Source: Gemmatimonadota bacterium (lineage in GTDB: Bacteria; Latescibacterota; UBA2968; UBA8231). Taken from it: 64,000 nucleotides of DNA. Numbering within the stretch: position 1 is the stretch's first letter; every line of letters starts with the position of its first letter. Below, piece by piece: positions 52,732-61,378 of this stretch. Location of the stretch: assembly GCA_009841115.1 (NCBI GenBank), contig VXML01000107.1, positions 62,001 to 126,000 of the forward strand. Reading direction: 5' to 3'. Under the pieces are notes generated by a model. The model did no database searches. It saw only the letters and a program-made list of their open reading frames with translations, and was not told where the DNA came from. A program made the translations under genes and the position numbers.

Positions 52732-53409
52732 ATGACCGTCCAAATTGCCCGCGTTGAAGAGCGTTTCAAATGCCCCGGACCCCAGCCCAACGGCCTGCAA
52801 GCCGCGCCCGACGGCCTCTGGTGCATCGACCAAGTGGACCTCAAGATTTATAAATTCGACTACGACAGCGGCGAAGTTCTCTTTGAAGCCCAGACCGACA
52901 CCGCACACTCCAGCGGCATTACGCTCGGCGGCGGCTCTATGTGGATCGCCTCGACCTTTGAACTCAAGATCGCCCGCCTCGACCCGGCTACGGGCCAGAC
53001 CATCACCAAGTTGGATTCGCCCGGCAATGGCGTCGTCGCCTGGGTCGCCGACCAGCAGAATGGCCGCGTCACGGGGGCGCACGGCCTCGAGTGGAAGGAT
53101 GGCAAGGTGTACGTGGCCTCGCCGCCTTCGCAATTCGTCCACGTGATGGATGCCAACACTTGGGAAGAAGTTCATTCCTTTCGCGTCCCCGGCCTCCGGG
53201 TCCACGGCCTAGCTTGGGCTGACGACGGCACACTCTGGGTCGCCGATACTTCGGCTGGCACCATCAATCGCCTCGATCCCGAAGACGGGCGCATCTGGGA
53301 GGTGGTCCGCGTCGAGGCTCCTACCGAAGTCCACGGGCTGACCATCCACGAGGGCGTGCTCTGGTACTGCGACGCGGCCACGCGAGCCATCGGCCAACTG
53401 TACATATAG
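52732..53409 (+). CDS. SMP-30/gluconolactonase-like beta-propeller protein
   Basis: A 225-residue protein made of four or five propeller-blade repeats with the spacing G(L/I)xxxxDG-LWxxD (PNGLQAAPDGLWCID, AHGLEWKDGKVYVAS, VHGLAWADDGTLWVAD, VHGLTIHEGVLWYCD). Such proteins may be sugar lactonases. It is shorter than typical SMP-30 and metal residues are not clear, so catalysis is uncertain. Between PhyH and enolase genes, a lactonase would fit. Confidence 0.75.
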   Translation: MTVQIARVEERFKCPGPQPNGLQAAPDGLWCIDQVDLKIYKFDYDSGEVLFEAQTDTAHSSGITLGGGSMWIASTFELKIARLDPATGQTITKLDSPGNGVVAWVADQQNGRVTGAHGLEWKDGKVYVASPPSQFVHVMDANTWEEVHSFRVPGLRVHGLAWADDGTLWVADTSAGTINRLDPEDGRIWEVVRVEAPTEVHGLTIHEGVLWYCDAATRAIGQLYI

Positions 53410-53424
53410 AAGAAAGGGGTTCCA

Positions 53425-54543
53425 TTGAAGATCACAGAAGTCAAAACCGCTGAAGTGCGCGTACACCACTATCTCTACCACTACGTCCGCATCCACACCG
53501 ACGAGGGTATCTACGGCACCGGCGAGGCCAGCCACGTCGATGGAGGCTGGCGCGGCTCCACCCAGACCATGGCCGCTCAACTCATCGGCAAGGACCCACG
53601 CGATGTCGATGCGCTCTTTGAAGGCATTCGCCGCAGCTACATCTTCCGCGGCGGCATGTCGGGCTTGGCGATTTCGGCGCTGACCGGCCTCGAGGTCGCG
53701 CTGTGGGATTTGGCTGGCAAAGCCCAAGGCGTACCCGTCTATCGGCTCTTGGGCGGCAAATTCCGCGACCGGGTGCGCCTCTACGTCGATAGCGCCCATT
53801 CGGACTACAAAGAGCGCGCCGAGGACGCGCGCGCAAAAGGCTTTACCGCGATTAAGTTCGACCTCGACGACGCGGGTCATCCGGAAAAGCTCGATCCTTG
53901 GAACTGGTCGGTGGCCCCTGCTGAGTTGGAGGATCTGGTCGATCAAGCGCACCAGATCCGCGAGGCGGTTGGTCCCCACATGGACTTGGCCATCGACCTG
54001 CACGGGCGCTACGACGCCACCGCCGGGATGAAGTTCGCCCATGCGCTAGAGGGTCTGAATCTGATGTGGCTCGAAGAGCCGGTGCCGCCCGAGAATATCG
54101 ACGCCCTCAAGCGCATCACCGACTCGACCCGCACCCCGATCTGCGCCGGTGAAAACGCCTATCTGCGCTACGGTTTCCGCGACATGCTCGAACAGCAGGC
54201 GGTCGATATCATCATGCCCGACATTTCCAAGTGCGGCGGCCTATCCGAGTGTCGCAAGATCGCCAACATGGCCGAGACCTACTACATCCCCTTTGCCCCG
54301 CACAACAACTCCAGCGCCTTGAGCACCGTGGGAGACGCCCACGTCTGCGCTAGCGTGCCCAATTTCCTCGCCTTGGAATTCCATCGCTATGACGATCCGA
54401 CTTGGAACGACGTGGTCCTTTCCGACGAGCCGGTGATTCAGGAAGGACACGTGGTGCTGAACGAAAAGCCGGGGTTGGGAGTGGAGTTAAACGAGGCGTT
54501 TTTGCAGAGTATGCAGGAGGACGGGGAGCCGCTCTGGCAGTAA
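53425..54543 (+). CDS. Enolase-superfamily sugar-acid dehydratase (galactonate-dehydratase-like)
   Basis: A 372-residue enzyme: capping domain with RIHTDEGIYGTGEASH, barrel with FTAIKFDLDD, metal ligands D in AIDLHGRYD, E in WLEEPVPPENI and E in CAGEN, then IMPDISKCGG and FAPHNNSS with the late His. The PVPPEN block is typical of galactonate/gluconate-type dehydratases. The start is TTG 53425 with AAGGGG six bases upstream. It should make 2-keto-3-deoxy acids for the HpcH or IlvD/Edd branch. Confidence 0.92.
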   Translation: MKITEVKTAEVRVHHYLYHYVRIHTDEGIYGTGEASHVDGGWRGSTQTMAAQLIGKDPRDVDALFEGIRRSYIFRGGMSGLAISALTGLEVALWDLAGKAQGVPVYRLLGGKFRDRVRLYVDSAHSDYKERAEDARAKGFTAIKFDLDDAGHPEKLDPWNWSVAPAELEDLVDQAHQIREAVGPHMDLAIDLHGRYDATAGMKFAHALEGLNLMWLEEPVPPENIDALKRITDSTRTPICAGENAYLRYGFRDMLEQQAVDIIMPDISKCGGLSECRKIANMAETYYIPFAPHNNSSALSTVGDAHVCASVPNFLALEFHRYDDPTWNDVVLSDEPVIQEGHVVLNEKPGLGVELNEAFLQSMQEDGEPLWQ

Positions 54544-54580
54544 GAATAAATTCTGAAACCACTACAATAGGAAACCCACC

Positions 54581-54979
54581 ATGACCCAACGCAAAGCACA
54601 CAACCCCGCCTGGCCCTGGACCAAGGACTTCCGCATCTCACAGGCCGTGCAGGTCGGTGATACGATCTATGTCTCCGGCCAAGGGCCGCTCGACTCAGAG
54701 GGCCAACTCGTCGGCGAAGGCGATATGGCCGCGCAGTCGCGCCAAGTCTTTGCCAACATCCGCGCCGTACTCACCGAGGCCGGCGCGACCATGGACGACG
54801 TGGTCAAGATCACCTCGTTTATCACTGACACGGGCCGTTACGCCGAATACACGGGTGCCCGTGCCGAGGCCTTTCCCAACCACATCCCCGCTAGTTCTAC
54901 CGTGACGGTCGCCGACTTGGTGATACCCGGTATGCTCGTCGAAGTCGAGGCCATAGCCGTGCTCGGCAGCGGTAGCTAA
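54581..54979 (+). CDS. RidA-like (YjgF) enamine/imine deaminase family protein, Arg lost
   Basis: A 132-residue RidA-fold protein (IYVSGQGPLDSEGQLV, AAQSRQVFANIRAVLTEAG, VKITSFITD). In RidA proper the catalytic Arg lies in P(A/x)RSxV; here the site reads IPASSTVTV, so the Arg is Ser. That places it in the Rid groups without classic imine hydrolase activity. Its stop and the IlvD/Edd gene stop on the other strand abut (54979/54980). Confidence 0.88.
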   Translation: MTQRKAHNPAWPWTKDFRISQAVQVGDTIYVSGQGPLDSEGQLVGEGDMAAQSRQVFANIRAVLTEAGATMDDVVKITSFITDTGRYAEYTGARAEAFPNHIPASSTVTVADLVIPGMLVEVEAIAVLGSGS

Positions 54980-56704
54980 CTACCTCGGCTCCCGATAGAC
55001 ATCCGGCCCAGAGCCGCCGACCAAGATGTCCAAGTCAACACCCTTGTCGGCTTGGAGCACGTGCTTGACATACAAGCCGGCATAACCCCGTGTGACGACC
55101 GGCGCAGGCGGCGTCCACGCTTGCCGCCTGCTTTGCAGTTCCTCGTCGGACACAGCCATGTTTAACGACCGCTTCTCCACGTCCAACTCGATCAGATCGC
55201 CGTCCTGCACTAAGGCCAGCGGCCCTCCTACGGCAGCTTCGGGCGCGACGTGAAGAATCACCGTGCCGTAGGCCGTGCCGCTCATCCGCCCATCCGAGAT
55301 GCAAACCATGTCGCGCACCCCTTGCTGCAACAGCTTCTTGGGCAATCCGAACTTCCCGGCTTCGGGCATACCGGGAAAACCTTTTGGGCCGATGCCTTTC
55401 AAGACCAGTACGCAGTCTTTGTCTACGTCGAGATTCGGATCGTCAATCCGCGCCCTATAGTCTTCTATACTTTCAAACACCACAGCTCGTCCGCAGTGCT
55501 GCATCAGCTCGGGCGAGGCCGCCGACGGTTTGATAATCGCCCCATCCGGGCAGAGGTTACCCCGGAGCACGGCGATCCCGGCCGCCTCCTTGAGGGGCTT
55601 GTCAATCGCGGCGATGACCGCTCGGTCGTAGCATTGGGCACCCGAGGTGTTTTCGCCGAGCGTCTTGCCCGTCACCGTCAAGGTATCCATGTGCAGATGT
55701 TCCTTCATCTCTTGGATTACGGCGGGCAGGCCCCCAGCGTAGAAGAAGTCTTCCATCAGATATTCGCCCGAGGGCATTAGGTTGACCAAGTGCGGCATGC
55801 GGCTACCCAAGCGGTCGAAGTCGTCCAGTTCCAATTCGACGCCGAGCCGTCCGGCGATGGCCAACAGATGCACCACGAAGTTGGTCGAGCCACCTAGCGC
55901 TGCATTGACCTTGATGGCGTTTTCTACGGCTGGCCGCGTCAAAATGCGCGACATGCGCAAGTCTTCGCGGACCATCTCGACGATGCGATTGCCCGCCAGA
56001 TGTCCCAAGCGCTTGCGCCGCGCATCCGGCCCAGGGATCGCCGCGCCGCTCGGCAGCGTCAGCCCGACAGTCTCGACCATGCAGGCCATCGTCGAGGCCG
56101 TACCCATGGTCATGCAGTGGCCGTCCGAGCGCGAAATCCCGGCCTCGGCCTCCAGGTAATCCAAGCGCGAGATGCTCCCGGCCCGCAGTTCGGTGGTAAA
56201 GCGATAGACATCCGTGCCGGAGCCGATATTCTCATTGCGGAACTTGCCGTTGAGCATCGGCCCGCCCGTCACCGCAATGGTTGGCAAGTCCACGCTCGCC
56301 GCTCCCATTAGACAGGCTGGCGTCGTTTTGTCGCAGCCGGTCAGTAGCACCACTCCGTCGAGCGGATTGGCGCGGATGCTTTCCTCCACGTCCATGCTCG
56401 CCAAGTTGCGGTAGAGCATGGTCGTCGGCTTCATCAGCGTCTCGCCAAGCGAGGTAACCGGAAATTCGAGCGGAAAGCCCCCGGCCTCGTACACGCCGCG
56501 CTTGACCTGCTCGGCCAAGATCCGCAAATGGGCATTGCAAGGGTTCAAGTCCGACCACGTATTGCAGATCCCGATCACGGGGCGGCCGTCGAACATCTGC
56601 TCGGGATGGCCTTGGTTTTTAGTCCAGCCTCGGGATACAAACCCTTGGTGCCACTCGTCACCAAACCACCCCGCACTCCGGAGCTTCTTGTTGTCGCCTG
56701 TCAT
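54980..56704 (-). CDS. IlvD/Edd-family sugar-acid dehydratase
   Basis: A 574-residue iron-sulfur dehydratase that removes water from sugar acids or dihydroxy acids. The three cluster-type cysteines are present: C47 or C56 (ICNTWSDLNPC), C124 (LTGCDKTTPAC) and C197 (SDGHCMTMGTASTM). The start at 56704 is one base after the upstream HpcH stop. The frame extension to 56794 is discarded. In this context a pentonate/arabonate dehydratase role is more likely than branched amino acid synthesis; no ilv genes are near. Last gene of a seven-gene operon. Confidence 0.9.
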   Translation of the reverse strand: MTGDNKKLRSAGWFGDEWHQGFVSRGWTKNQGHPEQMFDGRPVIGICNTWSDLNPCNAHLRILAEQVKRGVYEAGGFPLEFPVTSLGETLMKPTTMLYRNLASMDVEESIRANPLDGVVLLTGCDKTTPACLMGAASVDLPTIAVTGGPMLNGKFRNENIGSGTDVYRFTTELRAGSISRLDYLEAEAGISRSDGHCMTMGTASTMACMVETVGLTLPSGAAIPGPDARRKRLGHLAGNRIVEMVREDLRMSRILTRPAVENAIKVNAALGGSTNFVVHLLAIAGRLGVELELDDFDRLGSRMPHLVNLMPSGEYLMEDFFYAGGLPAVIQEMKEHLHMDTLTVTGKTLGENTSGAQCYDRAVIAAIDKPLKEAAGIAVLRGNLCPDGAIIKPSAASPELMQHCGRAVVFESIEDYRARIDDPNLDVDKDCVLVLKGIGPKGFPGMPEAGKFGLPKKLLQQGVRDMVCISDGRMSGTAYGTVILHVAPEAAVGGPLALVQDGDLIELDVEKRSLNMAVSDEELQSRRQAWTPPAPVVTRGYAGLYVKHVLQADKGVDLDILVGGSGPDVYREPR

Positions 56705-56705
56705 G

Positions 56706-57587
56706 CTACGCCGGCATCTTTCGCTGCGTGTGCGCTCGTCCCGCCCGGGCTGTTTCCTCATTTCCCCCAGAGAACACTCGCGCCCCAGCGTCAATTTTCT
56801 CCGCGACTGTCTCGGGCGTGGACCCGTCCAAAAAGGCCACGCCGTTTTGCTGGCACGCCGCCTTGACTCGCTCGTGCGTCTCCTGCATCTCTTCGGGCCA
56901 CGGCTGCGGCATCGTCCGATACCCCAGCGAAATGCTCAAGTCGCCCGGGCCCATTTCGGCAAAGCCAATCCCCGGTACGGACAGGATTTCCTCGATGTGG
57001 GGCAGGGCCGCCACCGACTCGATCTTCAGCCCCAGCAGCAACTCGCCTTCCGGGTTGAGCGGCCAAGGATCGGCTTTGGTTAGATACTCGTCGCGGCTCG
57101 CGCCCCACACGCCTGCGCACACGCCTTCTGAGCCAACGCCGCGCGTGCCCCGACCCAAGTCGGCACCGACGCCGATGGTGTTGACCGGATAGCGGCACGA
57201 CTCGACAAAGGCCCGAACGGCCCCGGCCGATTCGGCTTGGCAAAGCAGAATCCCGTGCGCGCCTCGGCCTAGGATCTGCCGAAACTGCCAGGCGTTGTAG
57301 CGGACGATCTCCTCGGACCGCCCCTCGACCGGGGCCTCGACGATGATCGCCGGGGTTCGGTGCCCGCTGCGGGTTGGGCCACCGGCGATCAAGCCGCGCA
57401 AGTATTCGTCCAGCCCCGCCATGTCGAACGAACCGTGTTCCATGCCGACGTTGATGTAGTCGGCCCAAGTTGCGGCGTCCGCTTTGCCCTGCTCGTAGGT
57501 CAGCACGTGTCCGGCGTGGGCACCTGTGTAGTAGATGGGCTGATCCTCGGCGAGGAGTTCGACGGCGCGGTTGATTTTTTTACTCAT
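56706..57587 (-). CDS. HpcH/HpaI-family aldolase
   Basis: A 293-residue member of the citrate-lyase/HpcH group: DYINVGMEHGSFD near the N-terminus, LLGLKIESVAALPHIEEIL (metal Glu) and IGFAEMGPGDLSISLG (metal Asp). It should split a 2-keto-3-deoxy acid to pyruvate and an aldehyde. AGGAG precedes the ATG. It sits between the PhyH gene (21 bases) and the IlvD/Edd dehydratase (1 base). Confidence 0.9.
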   Translation of the reverse strand: MSKKINRAVELLAEDQPIYYTGAHAGHVLTYEQGKADAATWADYINVGMEHGSFDMAGLDEYLRGLIAGGPTRSGHRTPAIIVEAPVEGRSEEIVRYNAWQFRQILGRGAHGILLCQAESAGAVRAFVESCRYPVNTIGVGADLGRGTRGVGSEGVCAGVWGASRDEYLTKADPWPLNPEGELLLGLKIESVAALPHIEEILSVPGIGFAEMGPGDLSISLGYRTMPQPWPEEMQETHERVKAACQQNGVAFLDGSTPETVAEKIDAGARVFSGGNEETARAGRAHTQRKMPA

Positions 57588-57608
57588 CGAATCGCTCCTT
57601 AAAAGGTT

Positions 57609-58469
57609 TTAATTCCACGAATCCACTCCCAAGAGCTTCCGCCCTAGGGAAGTCAACTCGGCTGGCTGCTGATGCTGGTGTTCCCAATCTCGCGCATCGC
57701 CGGGCCAGCGGGGCGTCGGTCGCCGCTCCTGCCAAGCCGTGATCCGCTCCTGGCGTGTGGCTTCTGCGTCTGCAGGTGCTGGCTTCATGGTGATATACTG
57801 CGCCAATCGCGGACGATCGGACCGATTGTGGCCGTTGCCGTGGGCCAACAACCGATGCCAGATCAACAGGTCTCCGGCTTGGCCTGCAATCGATTCGACC
57901 GTCAGCTCTGTTAGATCAGGTTTGCGCGTATCGCGATCCGCTGGCTGGGTCTTGACCCATTCGTCGAACATCCGGTGAAAGCCGGGTACGCACTGGAAGC
58001 CGCCTTGGTCTTCCGCCGTATCCGTCAAATACAGCACCCCTTGCACCCCAAAGGACACCGGCTGCTGTGCCGTATCGACGTCCCAGTGAATCATCCCCTT
58101 GTTGCACCATTCGGGCTGATCCTCGCGCGCTGGCGGTTTCATATTGGCCCGGTCCAGCGAGACCCACAACTTCTCGTCGTCCCAAATCTCGGCAAAAGCC
58201 TGATGCACCTTGGGGTACTGCCGATTGTCCCATAAGGCTTGGTGCTGGTAGATTTCGACCATTCCCCCTGCTGAGATCGGCGAGCACCGATTGTCGCGGG
58301 TATAGGGCTGGTACTTGTACCAATCCTCTTCGCATTCTGGGTCCATCTCCAGAAATTCCCAGATCGCCGCCACCATTGCGTCCAAGTTTTCCTGGGGCAC
58401 GGCGTTGTGGACGATCACATAGCCGTTCTCCTCCCAGAAGGCCCGATCTTCTTTGCTCAATACTGGCAT
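57609..58469 (-). CDS. PhyH-family dioxygenase
   Basis: A 286-residue PhyH enzyme with H128 and D130 in MIHWDVD, H210 in LLAHGNGHN, R219/R221 for 2-oxoglutarate. FWEENGYVIVHNAVP start and GGFQCVPGFHRMF are family typical. Acidic DPECEEDWYKYQPYTRDN is peculiar to this one. GGAGGAG precedes the ATG. Fifth gene of the minus-strand operon, following the mannonate-dehydratase-like gene. Confidence 0.9.
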   Translation of the reverse strand: MPVLSKEDRAFWEENGYVIVHNAVPQENLDAMVAAIWEFLEMDPECEEDWYKYQPYTRDNRCSPISAGGMVEIYQHQALWDNRQYPKVHQAFAEIWDDEKLWVSLDRANMKPPAREDQPEWCNKGMIHWDVDTAQQPVSFGVQGVLYLTDTAEDQGGFQCVPGFHRMFDEWVKTQPADRDTRKPDLTELTVESIAGQAGDLLIWHRLLAHGNGHNRSDRPRLAQYITMKPAPADAEATRQERITAWQERRPTPRWPGDARDWEHQHQQPAELTSLGRKLLGVDSWN

Positions 58470-58489
58470 AGTCTCTCCTCCAAGTTAGC

Positions 58490-59503
58490 TTATCCGTACA
58501 CCATCTGGATCAATGCCCGAATATACCCAATCGCATACGCCTTCCCGTACAACGACCCGTACCCATGCGCAAAGGACGGCGTGTGGTCCATCATATACGG
58601 CCCATTGAACCCATTATCGCGATATACTTCCATCGCGCGCCGCATATCCACCTCTCCCTCGTCCAAGAACACCTCGGCAAATCGCGGCAACTGCCCGCGC
58701 ACATTGCGAAAATGCACCCACGCGATCTTGTCCTTTGCAGCCATCTCGGCGATCGCATCGTAGATCTTTTCCGGCCCCAGCAACTCAGTCATGCACCCCT
58801 GACAAAAGAGCATGCAATTGCTGTCGCTCGGCGCGATATCGAAGAAGATCTTGCGGAACTGCTCTAGAGTCGAACAAATCTGTGCCACGCCCCCTAGCGG
58901 CTCGGGAATCGGCGGGTCGTCCGGGTGCAGGGCCATTCGCACCCCCGCCTTTTCAGCCGCGGGAATCGCCGCCACTAAAAATCGCTCCATCCGCGCCCAC
59001 ATCTGCGCTTCATCTACCGGAGGATCGTGCGGTGCGGGTCGGTTTTTAGCAAAAACTGCGTAGTCGAACGTACTGTATTGCACGCCGCCCCTACCCGTAT
59101 CCGCAGGGGTGCGAAAATTGCCCATGGGTTTAAAGTTCCAGCCCACGCAGGGAATGCCGGCTCGGCCCACGCTCTCCAGCATCTTGCACCAGTGGCCGAT
59201 CTTCTCATCCATGTCCTCTTCGGCCAAGGTAATCTCCTCCCAAGCGGGCATGAAGATATTGTTCAGCTTCATGCCGTGCGCCTCGACCTTTTCCCGCGCC
59301 TGCGCCAACGCGTCAGTACAGTCCTTGCCGGCCTTTATATCTTGCGCCAGCGACGTATTCGCCGAGCCGGTCCCGCCCCGACGCCCAGCGACGGGCGCTC
59401 CTCCGCGCAAGTCCAGATGGATCAAGTCCACCCCAATCGCGCGAAAAAAGCTCAGATGCTCGTCGTCGAGTTCGCCTATGGAAACTTGGTCTTGGATATA
59501 CAT
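58490..59503 (-). CDS. Mannonate dehydratase (UxuA)-like TIM-barrel enzyme
   Basis: A 337-residue enzyme matching the UxuA group: MALHPDDPP, SNCMLFCQGCMTE, VHFRNVRG, EVFLDEGEVDM and MDHTPSFAH carry the metal and substrate residues. UxuA converts mannonate to 2-keto-3-deoxygluconate. Sequence marks are kept, but related barrels with other sugar acids cannot be excluded. The ribosome site is weak; the gene is 72 bases after the PhyH gene upstream, the largest gap in the operon. Confidence 0.88.
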   Translation of the reverse strand: MYIQDQVSIGELDDEHLSFFRAIGVDLIHLDLRGGAPVAGRRGGTGSANTSLAQDIKAGKDCTDALAQAREKVEAHGMKLNNIFMPAWEEITLAEEDMDEKIGHWCKMLESVGRAGIPCVGWNFKPMGNFRTPADTGRGGVQYSTFDYAVFAKNRPAPHDPPVDEAQMWARMERFLVAAIPAAEKAGVRMALHPDDPPIPEPLGGVAQICSTLEQFRKIFFDIAPSDSNCMLFCQGCMTELLGPEKIYDAIAEMAAKDKIAWVHFRNVRGQLPRFAEVFLDEGEVDMRRAMEVYRDNGFNGPYMMDHTPSFAHGYGSLYGKAYAIGYIRALIQMVYG

Positions 59504-59575
59504 CAGCCGCTTTCTTTTTGGACCGCAACCGCGCAGCCGTTCCGCCGCGTCAATACCTCATCCAGCGCGAGTTTA

Positions 59576-60484
59576 TCATCCGGCGACCGGCCGATCCCGT
59601 TGGTTCTGGCCACCGTAGCGGAAGCCCGGCACGTTGTCGGCGCAGTACGTGCCGCGAAACAGGGTCTGCCGCATCGGCGGCATCTGCTCAACGAGTTCGG
59701 CCGGCGGCGACCACGAGCTCCAGCGCGAGCCGACGCTATTGTAGAGGTTGAAGATGCCCACCCGCTCGTTGTCTGCATTGCTCCACGGAGAGGTACTGTG
59801 CGCCAGCGCCTCGGTAAAAAACAACACCGACCCAGCCGGACACTCGTATGTTTCCCACACTGCTGAATGCGGGTCTTGAATGGCAGCGGGCGAGGGGTAT
59901 GCGGCCTTGTGGCTCCCCGTGGCTAAGAGCGTGCCGCCCTGCCGCATTTTGACCGGTGCTAACTCCCACACCACCCGCGTCAATCCGCTGAAGGACTTGC
60001 CGGGAATGCTCTGGTAGTGGTGAGAATCCACGGCAAAGCGAAAGAAGCCGCTGCCGTTGTGCGGGTTGAAAACGCCCTCCCGCTCGGGGGTCGCCGCTGG
60101 GTTGCGCAAGCCGCTGCCCTCCATCCGGAACCCATAGCACTCGGCGCTCGACAGCCCTGGGAATGCCAGAAACTCGTTGAGGAAACCCACGACCACCGGA
60201 TGATCGGTCAGCTTCTCCAGCGGCCCGGCGACAAAAGAACGCTCGTGTTCCGGCAGCGACTCCGGGTGATGCTGCACGCGCAAGGCGTACTCGCGCATGG
60301 CCTCAATCTCGTCATCGTCCAAGACCCCGGGCACCAAGAGCCACCCGCGCACATCGAAGAGGTATTTCTGCTCGTCGGTCAACGCGACGACCGGCTCGCC
60401 ATCGGCATTTTTTTGCGGCAGGTCGCCTTCCTCCAACAGCAACGGCTGCCCCAGATTCTTATCGACTACATATGCTTCGCTCAT
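59576..60484 (-). CDS. PhyH-family protein with HNG in place of HxD
   Basis: A 302-residue PhyH-like protein. The usual HxD motif is not seen; the aligned segment is PHNGSGFFRF (H142, N143, G144), giving a two-residue iron site with H229 (LAHSTSPWS) and R241 for 2-oxoglutarate. Lack of the Asp is the same feature as in the protein at 16067. It could be a halogenase-like or catalytically altered member. ATG 60484 is chosen because AAAAGGGA lies 10 bases upstream; the frame opens at TTG 60493. Confidence 0.82.
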   Translation of the reverse strand: MSEAYVVDKNLGQPLLLEEGDLPQKNADGEPVVALTDEQKYLFDVRGWLLVPGVLDDDEIEAMREYALRVQHHPESLPEHERSFVAGPLEKLTDHPVVVGFLNEFLAFPGLSSAECYGFRMEGSGLRNPAATPEREGVFNPHNGSGFFRFAVDSHHYQSIPGKSFSGLTRVVWELAPVKMRQGGTLLATGSHKAAYPSPAAIQDPHSAVWETYECPAGSVLFFTEALAHSTSPWSNADNERVGIFNLYNSVGSRWSSWSPPAELVEQMPPMRQTLFRGTYCADNVPGFRYGGQNQRDRPVAG

Positions 60485-60505
60485 CTTGTGCAATCCCTTT
60501 TGGTT

Positions 60506-61366
60506 TTATGAACGTTGTTCGACTCGCGGAAATGGCTGGAGCGGCGATTTGTTCTCTCCATCTACTTCGTACTCGTCCGGCGGAAATGCCGTGCATAATT
60601 CACCGTCTCGCATCACCCAATGGAGATTGCCCCAAGTGCGCGGTGAGCGGTTGGCCAGCGTCGGCGTGGTGTAGACGCCAGCGATGCCGATCCGGCTCTG
60701 CGGACTTTCGTTGACCGGGCTGTAGTGCCACATGCTGCTGTGCCAACAGACGACATCGCCTGGTGCTAGCTCAATGTGCTCGACGCCGCGCTCGGCTTTT
60801 AGGGCCGCGACCCGTTCCCTCGGCAGTTCGCCGTGAATGCTGTCGTCGTAGAGCACGTGCTCTACGATCTCGGTTTTGTGGCTCCCCTGGATGAATTGCA
60901 GGCAGCCGTTGTCGCGCCGCGCCGGGTCGAGGGCCATCCAAAAGTTGAAAGGCTCTGTTTCGCCATCGCGCCACAGCCCATTGTCTTGGTGCCAAGGCGT
61001 GGCCGCCCCGGTCTTAGCCGGCTTGACGAAGACGCTGCTGAACTTGAGCAGGATATCATCGCCCAGATAATACCGCCCCAGCGGTGCCATCGCCCCGGCG
61101 TGTACCGTGTGCCAGACCAGCGGCGCGGTGTGGCACCAGCGGTTGAACTTGCGAAAGCGCTGCGCCCGCGCTTCGGGCGTGTCGCCCATTGGGTCCATGG
61201 GGTCGGCGTCCGTGCGCACGTTTTTGGGCTCGGGCGTGTACAGGACGTTCTTGATCACCCCGCGCATCTCCGCCGCTTGGTCGGCCGTCGCGACGCTAGG
61301 CACTGTGAAATAGCCCTTCTCCTCCCAAGATTGGACTTGGGCTTGGGTGGGTTGCCAGCTTTTCAT
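60506..61366 (-). CDS. PhyH-family dioxygenase
   Basis: A 286-residue PhyH enzyme with H126 and D128 (PWHQDNGLW), distal His H209 or H214 (WHSSMWHYSP) and R225. Overall style is close to PhyH proteins annotated as alkylated-metabolite oxygenases, but no substrate can be assigned. GGAGG precedes the ATG. It follows the enolase by 12 bases, the third enolase-PhyH neighbour pair in the window. Confidence 0.9.
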   Translation of the reverse strand: MKSWQPTQAQVQSWEEKGYFTVPSVATADQAAEMRGVIKNVLYTPEPKNVRTDADPMDPMGDTPEARAQRFRKFNRWCHTAPLVWHTVHAGAMAPLGRYYLGDDILLKFSSVFVKPAKTGAATPWHQDNGLWRDGETEPFNFWMALDPARRDNGCLQFIQGSHKTEIVEHVLYDDSIHGELPRERVAALKAERGVEHIELAPGDVVCWHSSMWHYSPVNESPQSRIGIAGVYTTPTLANRSPRTWGNLHWVMRDGELCTAFPPDEYEVDGENKSPLQPFPRVEQRS

Positions 61367-61378
61367 ACGTCCTCCATA

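Noticed and set aside
54980..56704. IlvD of branched-chain amino acid synthesis
   Set aside because: No ilv genes nearby and the operon is sugar-acid catabolism; kept as IlvD/Edd family only.
59027..59866. 279-codon frame crossing two minus-strand genes
   Set aside because: Spans the end of a PhyH gene and the start of the mannonate-dehydratase-like gene, which both have family motifs.
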